This document shows, piece after piece, positions 31,561-40,525 of a stretch of DNA of 64,000 nucleotides. The notes under the pieces were generated by a model, which made no database searches, had not been told where the DNA came from, and saw nothing but the letters and a program-made list of their open reading frames with translations. Numbering within the stretch: the first letter of the stretch is position 1; the number at the start of each line of letters is the position of its first letter. A program made the position numbers and the translations under genes. This stretch comes from Beverwykella pulmonaria. Taxonomy: Eukaryota > Ascomycota > Dothideomycetes > Pleosporales > Melanommataceae. The DNA lies in assembly GCA_001599595.1 (NCBI GenBank), contig BCHH01000002.1, forward strand, positions 1,278,390-1,342,389, given 5' to 3'.

Positions 31561-32436
31561 TCAGAAGGCAGTCTCAGTCCACCAGATGGCCGTGTCGCCC
31601 TCATTTCCTTTCCAAGCAGCCATAAGGTAATTACCCAGGACAGCCACCGATGGTATGCGAGAAGACTTCATATTCGTCGGTAAGTTGTCCTGAGCACGAT
31701 CTCCCAATCCAAAATGTGTTCCATCACTGGTCGCCGTATAGTAGAGATTGCCATTGTTCCAGATGAAATACAATCTACCTTGAAATACAGCCAGCGAGGG
31801 CCCAGTCTTGGTTGCGATTGGAGACGGAAGGGCTTGCTGATTAGCCCAGGTACTACCGTCGGTGGTAGTGGAGAACCAGATCCTTTCATCAGTACCGCTA
31901 CCCTTCCATGCAGCGTACAGCTTGCCCTTAAACACGGCCAATGCTGGACCGACACTGCTTTTCATGATACTTGGCATCATCTTTTGTGCAGCCCAGCTTG
32001 TCCCATCGAAGCTGCTATACCATAGTGATTCAGCGTTGCCCATTCCCTTCCAGGCGGCATAAAGCTTGCCGTTGAAACTCGCGATAGCCGGACCGACACT
32101 AGACGCAGTGTTTGGTATCTTCTGCTGCGCTTCCCACGAGCTACCATCGTAGGTTGTGTACCAGAGTTGCTCGTCCGTTCCGCTACCCCTCCATGCTGCG
32201 TAAAGCTTGACGCCGTGAACGGCTAGCTTTGGAACCACAGCCGTTTCCGGGCCAGACAATACCTCTTGAGGATTCCAGTAGCAGCTGTCAAAAGTGGTAT
32301 GCCAGATGCGTTGATCACCGTTCGAACCCTTCCAGAGCATATGTACTTTGCCGTTGTAATTGGCGATGGTGGGACCGGTGTCGCTGGAAACTGGTGACGG
32401 TACCGTCCATTGCGGTTTAATCCAAGAGAGGCTCAT
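31561..32436 (-). CDS. tandem-repeat beta-propeller protein (sialidase/lectin-like)
   Basis: An intronless protein of 291 residues built from about six repeats of some 47 residues. The repeat pattern is VGPAIAxFNGKLYAAWKG, GxxDExLWYS, FDGxSWxxQ. Repeats start near residues 20, 68, 113, 160, 207 and 255. The pattern fits a six-bladed beta-propeller related to sialidase (BNR) or fucose-binding lectin folds. There is no signal peptide (MSLSWIKPQWTVPSP), so it is either cytosolic or exported without a leader. Sialidase catalytic residues are not obvious, so a carbohydrate-binding role is more likely than hydrolysis. Such repeats are common in bacterial proteins, and the absence of introns makes transfer from bacteria possible, though unproven. 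It lies between the unknown 1,057-aa gene and a transposon relic. Confidence 0.75.
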   Translation of the reverse strand: MSLSWIKPQWTVPSPVSSDTGPTIANYNGKVHMLWKGSNGDQRIWHTTFDSCYWNPQEVLSGPETAVVPKLAVHGVKLYAAWRGSGTDEQLWYTTYDGSSWEAQQKIPNTASSVGPAIASFNGKLYAAWKGMGNAESLWYSSFDGTSWAAQKMMPSIMKSSVGPALAVFKGKLYAAWKGSGTDERIWFSTTTDGSTWANQQALPSPIATKTGPSLAVFQGRLYFIWNNGNLYYTATSDGTHFGLGDRAQDNLPTNMKSSRIPSVAVLGNYLMAAWKGNEGDTAIWWTETAF

Positions 32437-32439
32437 AGC

Positions 32440-32855
32440 GATTAAATGCTGATAATTGAATGTCGCAGTTGTTTTGGTCGCCTTCTATTGAAAAGCGTCC
32501 CCTGTGGAGGAACTCCCTGTATTTATGTTTATACGTAAGGGGATGTTAATTCATCGGATGATATCTATATTTAATGTTAAGGCAAGATGCTCAACAATTT
32601 AGGTTGTGCTTCGGTTGTAAATGTCATGACATCTCAGGCCGAGTCTCACTCACCACGTCATTTCACTAAATTTATAGGCACCTCAAGTGTAGAGACGTTG
32701 ATTTGATCTTTTGAGATCTCGTGTGCAAGCAGCGCTTACGTTGCTTTTAGTGGGGGCAAGCCCTATGGGCAGATAGTTGCCGCCACATCTCTCACACGAT
32801 GCTCCATATCCTATCGGTGACCTGCAGCCCGGCCCTGTGCATTCAGGTTCGTATC
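32440..32855. other. intergenic, promoter side of the beta-propeller gene
   Basis: No gene is recognised. Confidence 0.4.
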
Positions 32856-32859
32856 ACCA

Positions 32860-33075
32860 TCAGAAGATTAACCACAGCTTCGTGCCGTTCTTGGCCGCCC
32901 AAGACAGCGGCGTCCGACCATGCCTATCTCTCGAGTTGATGTTGACCTGGCCGGTGTTAAGTAGCAGCTTAATGATGGCTTCGCGCCCAGTCCCAGCCGC
33001 CATCGACAACAGCGTCCGACCGTCCTCATCCTTCAAGTTGGCGCTGATGCTTGTGGCAATACTAAGTGGCTCCAT
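32860..33075 (-). pseudogene. ankyrin-repeat fragment
   Basis: A 71-codon frame contains about one and a half ankyrin repeats: DEDGRTLLSMAAGTGREAII followed by KLLLNTGQVNINSRDRHGRT and PLSWAAKNG. The DGRTPLSWAA.NGHEAVVKLLL form is typical of the C-terminal arrays of fungal NLR-like and related proteins. The frame then ends abruptly, and a minisatellite and transposon relic lie on its other side. It is a leftover of a larger gene rather than a complete protein. Confidence 0.65.
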
Positions 33076-33177
33076 GATTTAAAACAAGTTGTTGTCTGAA
33101 GAGTCCCAAATGAGTTGAAAACGGGGAGCTAGATGGAAATGGTGACAGCTGGAACACAGAAGGTAGGCCAGTGGCTG

Positions 33178-33302
33178 TGCAATGAGGTGCAATGAGGTGC
33201 AATAAGGTGAAGTGAGGCGCAATGAGGTGAGGTGCAATGAGGTGAGGTGCAATGAGGTGAGGTGCAATGAGGTGAGGTGAGGCGAGGTGAAGTGAAGTGA
33301 GG
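33178..33302. repeat. minisatellite, units of GAGGT/GCAAT
   Basis: Mixtures of GCAATGAGGT and GAGGT blocks repeat about every 10-15 bases. The minus-strand frame stays open through it, encoding Ser-Leu-His-Leu-Thr-like repeats, because the main unit is 15 bases. Confidence 0.85.
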
Positions 33303-33309
33303 GCAGTGA

Positions 33310-34700
33310 ATGTGCAGCTGCGTTACCACCTAAGCGCGCCCTACCTTGACGCATTTCGCCCTCAGGCTGCGCATCAACGTCCTTTTGAGCAATCATATTA
33401 GCGCCCTCTGCTATTATTAGGGTCCCTTGCTTCTGTATCCGCTCTCTTTTGTGCGCTCTACGCTTTGTTGCAGCTTTATTTGCCTTCTGAAGTTGGGCAG
33501 CTTGATCGCGCAGTAACACGCCTGAATATATCATCACCGTAACGCCGCGAGAAAGCTAGTCAAACGGTGCAAGAATTAAAGTAGGTGAACTATCTTGATG
33601 ATTTTTGATCTGATTGCGAATCAGATTTGATTGAGCGCCTAGTTTAGCTGCGTTGCTTGGTGTTTTTGACTCCCATTGGACAACCTCTGTAGCAGGAGAT
33701 GGCGTCTGTAGCCTAACATCAAGCTTTAATAGTACAGCCTCTGGATTGTGTGGTACTAGGCCTGCGCCCCGGAAGCTTGCGCAGATATTGTCCTTTGTAA
33801 TTGAATTGTAGAAGGCTGTTTTGAAGGCTAGTAGAAATTCTACCTTCATGTGGTTGATGTGGTTGCGCATTAAGCTCTTAATTTCGCGCCCTTCTTTAAT
33901 GGCGCAAAGTAGCCTATCTTAAGCGGCTGTAGCAGGCGCGACGCGTGCGATGGCATGCAGAGCGTAACAATATTGTTCTCCTTACAAATATCTTTGAATC
34001 CCTGTGACGTGTGGCTCTCATGGCCATCAAGAAGAAGTAGGCGATATACGCCTACTGTGCGATCTTTGGTGTGCTTGTCAAAGTGTTTTAGCCACTCAAA
34101 AATAATCTTGTTGGTTGTCCAGCCGTTGTTGCTCACTGATATAGGCCAGTCTAATGGCATATTGTCGTCTTCATACTAGGCTGAAAGATGGTACATGGCT
34201 GCAAGAATAATGAACGGTGGTGTGACGGTGCTCATGGACTGATGTGTACGGTGCTTCATGGACTGATGTGTGCGTTGCTATATGGACTGATGTGTACGGT
34301 GCTATATAGACTGATGTGTATGGCTGAATACGACTGTGGCGCTCAGCCTTTCAGCTGGATCGACGATCCACCTGAGTGCACGTGTATATAAAGCTTTATC
34401 CATAGACAATCAAGCTGCAGGCTTGATTGTTCTCGTCAATAGATCCGTTTGGTTTCTGCCCACCATGCCGACGTGACAGGTGGGATCGCTCATCCACAAG
34501 CATTAACACCCTGGATTACTGTGGCCCATTCACGATCGCCTGGCTGTAGAACTTTTGGCTGATTGCGTCTCTCAGAGCCTATAACGACCATTCCTGTTGA
34601 TATAATGCCCATCTGGAATCCAGTTTTGTCAAAGTTGTAGGTGTCTAAACGGCTATAGGCTAGTAGACTACGTTAGGTCTATGGCTGGTAGATCCGTGTC
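33310..34700 (-). mobile_element. pogo/Fot1-type DDE transposase relic
   Basis: Order on the minus strand: near 34,690-34,490, YNFDKTGFQMGI (first Asp of the DDE set), then QGVNACG, a stop and AIPP. A tandem-repeat insertion follows at 34,190-34,440. At 34,195-33,870: YHLSA-stop-YEDD, then SVSNNGWTTNKIIFEWLKHF and LLLDGHESH (second Asp), then MPSHASRLLQPLKIG (usual PPHSTHLLQPLDVG, with the third Asp changed to Lys). At 33,870-33,556: GLVPHNPEAVL. At 33,537-33,330: the tail KRRAHKRERIQKQGTL. The stop at 34176-34178 replaces the expected Trp by TGG to TAG. With stops, an insertion and a lost Asp the element is dead. I could not define the terminal repeats. Confidence 0.8.
34225..34319. repeat. 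24-base tandem repeat, four copies, inside the transposase relic
   Basis: The unit ACGGTGCT.ATGGACTGATGT (about 24 bases) occurs four times with small changes. It lies between two halves of the transposase that should be adjacent, so it came with, or grew inside, an insertion. Confidence 0.85.
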
Positions 34701-34810
34701 TGGTGGCTGGTGTCGAGCAAGCCTGAGTTTGTCAGTTGAGTGCCTAAGGCTGTAAGGAACAGGAAGATACGAACCGCGGGGCGTGGATTCGCCTTGAGGA
34801 GTCCTGAGGA

Positions 34811-35398
34811 CAGCGTGGTAATCCGTACGTACACCGTATATCCGTAGTATTTAAAGAAGCTGTACGATCCAAATTAGCACCTCTGTACGTACGTACGGCA
34901 TCTGTAGGATGAGACGAGCTTACGGATACAAATTTGCACCTCTGTACGTACGTACGGAGATCACCGTATACGCCGTATACGGTGTTTTAGTCTTAGCGCG
35001 AAATGTAGGCGCGAAGTTTGATAAGATGACTCTCTATAGCCTTGTTTTATAGCCAGTTTTTCTGTAGTTGGTATCGATAACGCTGGTGATGAGGAACAGG
35101 CTGTTTTCCAGGACGTTTCGAACCCGCTGAGTGGTAAGGCAACGCGCTGCTTGTGGAGGAAGAGGAGGCTTGCATCGCTAAACGCTATAGGACTACTCCA
35201 AAAACAAGTTTTTACAACACCAAACAATCGCCACGAAAACTCCAGCCTTATTTACGGTACCATATACGCGTAGAATCAAAAATCACCTACGGTACGCCCC
35301 ACAACCATACGTACTCAACTACCTGTGCGTACGTACGGTTTACAAAGCAGCCACGGTGCCGTAACTTACGACCGTACTACGTACTGATTACCACGCTG
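34811..35398. mobile_element. hAT-like non-autonomous element (MITE)
   Basis: The left end CAGCGTGGTAATCCGTACGTA and the right end, read in reverse complement, CAGCGTGGTAATCAGTACGTA form terminal inverted repeats of about 20 bases with one mismatch. The flanking 8 bases are CCTGAGGA (34803-34810) and CTTGAGGA (35399-35406), an 8-base target duplication with one C/T difference. CAG-type ends and 8-base duplications are hAT features. Inside, TGTACGTACGTACGG recurs as subterminal repeats. There is no transposase; the minus frame at 34961-35227 is not recognisable. Confidence 0.75.
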
Positions 35399-35409
35399 CT
35401 TGAGGAACG

Positions 35410-35780
35410 AGTTTCGAGGTGGAAATGGAATGAAGTTTCTGAGTGCATAGTTTTTGCATGGCTGGGAGAGAAGTTCACCTGAGCGGGCGTTGGTGTATTT
35501 CGACCTATTCCGCAACGAAATCATTGCCCATACTAGCAAGTTTTGGAAAGCTGGTATTAGTGTCGAGTTACATGTGTAACCTGCTTTGCCCCACGGATAT
35601 GAATGGTTTTCCCCCAGAGGAACCATCGGATCCGTAGCCTTGCTTCGCGCATCCAATCTATCAAATCGTTGAGAAAGTAGTGCGCGGCGATTCCGATTTA
35701 TTGAATGCAAACTACAACGGCTTGCATTGGTTCATGATGACATTATTCAAATTGTACAGCCCCTCTGAGAGATCTGATGT
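35410..35780. other. intergenic, no gene recognised
   Basis: It separates the MITE from the secreted-protein gene. Short frames only. Confidence 0.4.
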
Positions 35781-35784
35781 GTAA

Positions 35785-36983
35785 CTAATTTGCGAGCTTA
35801 ACCACAACTTCGATAAATCCCTTAACAAACGCATCAAGCTCCTTAGCTGAAATCAGGGAAGGAGTTGCCACTGGAAATTTCTTCAAATGCAGAGCTCGCT
35901 GCTCTATGAGTCCTGTCCTGTATGCCAGTGTAAGGGGATCATTTGTGATTAAAATATCTTTTGCCGTCGCTTGCGCGGTTGCGGAATTTGAGCCGAAACG
36001 ATTTTGGTAGAAGGTTTTGTAACGGGACAAATAGCCGCCAGTTGGGCTGTAGTACTTGTTGAAGATGTTGTAGATTGGCTCCTTGGGGTACTCCGTCATT
36101 ATTCTGGCGATGTTGAATGCGTCAACATCCTCGATCATGTCCTGGAGTTTGAAAGAGCTGTCCTTGGTCCCACTTGCGATGACATTGACCGCAAAGTCAT
36201 ATCCGTTGGGGTATGGATATATTTGAGCCCTCCAATCTACGTATGCAGTGATCAGATCTCCTCCCCAACCGCTGAAATCTCCTCTATGGCTCATTCCCCG
36301 GTTGAATGCGCCATCCAGAGACGCGCCAAGGTGGTTCAGTTCAATCTCGACGTTCGATCTTGGGTCTGCGAACGATTGCAGTCTCTCCACAGCTTTGCCA
36401 TTGGCATATTTGATCCAATCCTGGTCTATTCCATGAACCAAGACGGTCCACGCAACACTGTCATAGCCGTCCTCTCGAAGCCATCCTAAGACGAGTTCAT
36501 TTGGCGAGTCTGTAGCTTTTGGGTGCGTTTTCAGATAGTCCACTGTGGTGTTGTATACGTGGTGTAGATAGGAAACCATTGGATTCCAGATGCAACACTG
36601 TACATTTGTTCCTCCAGGGCAGCGATTCTGGACGTAGAATCCATCCGTGCAAGGATTGGCACCAGTATCGTAGCATTTGCCACTTTTTTTAGCGTAGACG
36701 GCAGAGCTATAGGAACACGGAGTCCTTATGCAACAGAGAACATTCGACGGATCTCTGGGGCATGCGCCGCTGATGGTAAAACCTAGTGAGAGTGGTGGTT
36801 ACTTCGAAGTTTTTTGCGTGCAAATAGGTCGCTACCTCACTCACCATTACCACAATTGCTCTTGAAACTACAAGAGCCTTCACCGGCAGTTCCGCGACAA
36901 CGGTCTCCGATGTTTGCAATAACAGGGCACAAAAGTGCTAGACCTATGGTAACAAGCCTGACAGTGTGTGACTTTCCAAGCAT
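35785..36983 (-). CDS. secreted protein with two Cys-rich modules and an uncharacterised C-terminal domain
   Basis: Two exons: 36983-36845 and 36782-35785, with a 62-base GT-AG intron; 378 residues. The start at 36983 gives a signal peptide (MLGKSHTVRLVTIGLALLCP, cleaved near residue 24). The mature N-terminus has GDRCRGTAGEGSC..., NCGNGFTISGACPRDPSNVL then CC, and a second module KCYDTGAN...NRCPGGTNVQCC. This CPxDPxxVxCC pattern recurs in fungal secreted proteins and should be disulfide-bonded. The last 260 residues have a mixed fold with NHLGASLDGAFNRG and GDFSGWGGDLITAYVDWR; I do not know the family's activity. It could be a wall-active enzyme or a surface protein. The join across the intron (GN/GF) restores the Cys spacing, which supports the gene model. 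Confidence 0.8.
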
Positions 36984-36989
36984 GCTTGT

Positions 36990-38690
36990 AAAAGGAGGTA
37001 ATGTAAAGTACTCAAGGTATGAAATAGCGCAATACCCTAGAATGAAAGTTGGCTTGCAGGTCAATATATAGCGCAAAAGAAATATGATGACCTTCTCAAA
37101 TCTGGGAAGTTCCTTCAAGCTGACAACACTTCATTGCTATGTCAGGCAAAGGTGGTGTTACAATGGAAAGGCGTAAGCGTACGATATGCGTATGAACGGC
37201 GAGCGGATTCAAGAATTAAGCCTATTGTAATGTTGCGAGCTTGTAGTGGCGCATGCATGATAACAAAAGAGAAGAGCTGAAAAAAGACTTGGCTACAAGA
37301 CAAGAAACATGTGGTCACAGATGATGCGAAGAACTTTCTCCAGCTACTTTGGAAGAAGGGACAAATAGCAGTATTCATGCACTTGTTGCTTTCGTATATT
37401 AGTTCTGCTCTTGTTAGCTAGCAAGGGAAACTGATATTTCATGCTAAAGTTAAACCTAGGTCAAATCGCCATGACTAGGCACAGATTTGCCCATTAGCAT
37501 CACCACAACAGATCAACAGAAACGAAAGCGTGGCCATTGCATTTGAACTGAATAAAAATTCCAAGCGCAAAAGCCCGTCCAGGTTCGGATGAGCATGAGC
37601 TCAAAGTACCAGACCATTACCTGTTCCGGTACGTCGCCACCCGCTTGGTCATGCTACTGTCATTCCACCTTTTCTTTGCGAAATTTGCAGAGCGCTTGCA
37701 GCTCTCAGGTTGAGTTGCATGCCCCGATCGGAGTTGACGCCCGTGCATCGAGCACAAGTTGAAGAACTGCAGCCAGCTGAACCAAACAGATCCGATCGAG
37801 CTAGACGGCATCATGGTTAGAGGAAGGAAAGCATTCGGCGACGTCGAGGTCGGCCCCGGGAGAGTACTGCTCGTAAGTCGGCGGAGCTTCTTCCGGCACG
37901 CATCTTGTTCGCACTCGTCGCTGGCGACATGATCATAGTCCCCGACTCCCCGGCGCAATAGACCAACGCCTTCACCGTAGACAGGAGATTTACGATGCGC
38001 CGCATAAAATTGTGCCTTCACCTTGTTTGTTATAGAAAGCCTAGAATGCTGATGGGTAACTGCCGAGTAGGAATACATGTCATGCCAAGAGTACAAGTTC
38101 GGCCAGCTAAGTCGCTACACAGTAACTGAGGCGTGCTCAGCTGAGGAGACCCCCAGTCTCTACTTAGTCATTCCCGCAAGTGCAAATCGAGGGCTGACAG
38201 CTGAGAATGAATCGATAAGCCTTGTCAAGCTTTGAAAATTGTGTCTGTTGGTTCTAGGCGCCTTGACGATACAGCTACGAGTCCAACACATCCACTGATA
38301 ATATGGGGATGGAGCATTTGTTTCTGTTCGCCAATTTTGCTGGTGGTGGCTCTGGTGAGCAGTACGGCGGGTGGAAATGATCTCTGCGGAAGTTTCCGTG
38401 TAGCCAGCTCCTTGATGCTGCTCAAATCCGGCGATATTTGAAATACGCTGACATTCCGATCAAGGAGAGGAGGTGTGAATATCTCTACTGCGCCACTCAG
38501 CTTTCAATTTATTGTTACTTGCGTATCCTTTCTTATCAATTCGCCAGTCTTGCGATGCTCACATTCGTTCCAAGAGCATTATAATATATACTCTCTTTCG
38601 AGCCCTCTCTTGTCAATCATCATGTGAGACTTCCGTGGAATCGCAATAACGAGGATGCTAATGTCAACAACAGGTATATTTCTCGTGCTA
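36990..38690. other. intergenic, no gene recognised
   Basis: About 1.7 kb. The longest frame (37617-38096 minus) has no domain, signal or splice structure. I see nothing else. Confidence 0.35.
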
Positions 38691-38693
38691 TCA

Positions 38694-39307
38694 TGATCGG
38701 TCTGCTGGAGGTACTTGTACCAATACTTGTTCCTCCCGCCTTTTGTTCTCCTTTCGGCACAGTCAACTGCCCAACGGTATTCCATCAGCACAATGAGCAT
38801 CAGATGATTGTGCGCCTCGCATTCCAATGCCCGAATGATCAAAAGTCTGATGGTGTTTGCTTCGAGCCCACATCGCTTGATAATTTTGGCCGGAATCATC
38901 GGGGAAAATGGCGCCGTTGGCTCGCCTGGTCATGGGCGTCAATTGAAGGCGAGTTAACGTTCTATATTCCAAGTACCAAATGGAGTCGTCCGCTCCAACA
39001 CACACTTTAGATTACATGCGATGAAGCAGTTCTAACCGACTACATATGCCGCTCCTACGAGTTTCTCAATGACAGAATTTCATGTCATTGCCCGATCCAA
39101 ATGGTAGAGCTCTCAGATAAAATAGCCGTTAAGAAGGACAAGGATTATCCTTTTGATCATCTCACTAAAAAGCCGAACGCAGCAGTGCATCATCCTACCT
39201 CTTACCAATATATCGGGCACGTAATGATTGATGATGAGGCAGCAATTACAAAATACATGACCAAAAAATTCCCGCTTTATGTTGCCATGCTTTTCAATCA
39301 CATCTAG
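38694..39307 (+). pseudogene. possible small secreted-protein gene, model unresolved
   Basis: ATG at 38694 opens a frame with a likely signal peptide (MIGLLEVLVPILVPPAFCSP) and then a segment with Cys (TVNCPTVF, AFQCPNDQ, GVCFEP). A second plus-strand block at 39011-39307, right after a TTTAG that could be an acceptor, reads ITCDEAVLTDYICRSYEFLN, then CHCPIQMVELSDK and on to a stop at 39305-39307. Both blocks are Cys-containing and could be two exons. None of the donor sites I tested gives an in-frame join without losing sequence, so the gene may be broken. The family is not recognised. Confidence 0.35.
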
Positions 39308-39309
39308 AG

Positions 39310-40260
39310 CCCCAACAGCAAGAAGCCACACGATCCTATTACATTCTACTTGAGCGTTCTGGAAGTTATAGCCTTTTTCCGACGATGTGGATATGCCGAA
39401 ATTCAACTGGGAGCATTCACTGAAGTGAAAAGACAAAGTATAGAGTTCGCAAGACAGGCCCTATTAGGATGCTTTCTTCGTAGCTGCCGAAAATGTAGTA
39501 AGCTTCTGTCTCTCGTTGCTTTCATGATATCTTAAGCAGTAGTGTTTTTTTAGGGCAGTGGTATGAGCCCACAATAAACTGCAGTAACAATTTGCAGATA
39601 ATTGCGTAAATTCCTTCATCCCGCTTGCATAGTATGGGTGTTATAGTATTCAACTTCCCCCCTGCTTCCCGCATACTATAAGGAAGCAACGAACGAATAG
39701 CATAGCACCATGGCTCTATCTGCTGTGCAGGCAAGTCTATTCTAATAGGACCAACATATGTGATTCAAGGCTCGCGTCTGGCCGTGGCTGATTGTCTCAC
39801 GAGCCAGACTCTGAGGGGTTTCGTAATTAGGGAGCTTGAATGTAGGTGTACGATTGTATTGAGATGTTGAGATAAATCCTTGAGGCTGACCCAGGAACGT
39901 CGAAAAGACTATACTGCCTCGGCAGAGTCACGGTTTGCAGCAGCACCGTGACAGGCACCTTCGAGCAAACCCGGCGGTTCTCACACGTAACGGAAAGGCT
40001 GAAAGATTTTGAAGTACAGCACAGCTTCATATCCTGTGCTTTCATGAGTTTAAAGCAATTGCGTTTGACCGTGTATGGAAAATTTCTAGGGAATGCTCTC
40101 CATTTATTATCTCCTCAGGTTTTTACAAACGTGACCTCCTCCGCTACCCCGATATATATCATAACATGCCTAGACTAAACCAAAAGACGAGGGCAATAAA
40201 GTAGACATAGGCAAACAGTTCGAGAGCACGCAAGTCAAGAGAGGTATAACATATATACAG
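39310..40260. other. intergenic, no gene recognised
   Basis: An open frame at 39350-39535 continues the same strand as the previous block but shows no domain. Confidence 0.35.
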
Positions 40261-40378
40261 TAACAGATACATCTCATTTCAATTCTCTAAATGCATGCAG
40301 CGCCGCCCGCCAACTGGGTGGGAATGCCGCGAAAACGATCATGGTATATAACAAAGCAAACTCGAAGCCGCTGTAGGA
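40261..40378. repeat. dispersed repeat of about 115 bases, copy 2
   Basis: Same repeat and orientation as 27399-27514. It sits about 150 bases downstream of the 3' end of the OSCA-type channel gene (minus strand). Confidence 0.75.
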
Positions 40379-40525
40379 CGAGATCTCTCGAATCCGTACA
40401 CGAAAGTGCTTTCAGTTCGCAAAGCACTGATATAACGCCATCTAAATGCCCAAGATCTGGATCCTGAGGTGGACATGCCTAGATCCCCCACCTAACCCAA
40501 AGAAATTCGTTTTTCTCCACCTCCT

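Noticed and set aside
31561..32436. Calling the propeller protein a sialidase
   Set aside because: The repeat length fits a propeller, but I could not find the Arg triad or the Asp-box pattern needed for a sialidase.
33129..33329. Frame encoding Thr/Ser/His/Cys repeats
   Set aside because: A second frame of the minisatellite; low complexity only.
33178..34319. CRISPR-like regular repeats
   Set aside because: The units are contiguous with no unique spacers, and the genome is eukaryotic. They are minisatellites.
37617..38096. 159-codon minus-strand frame
   Set aside because: No recognisable domain, no start context and no splice logic.
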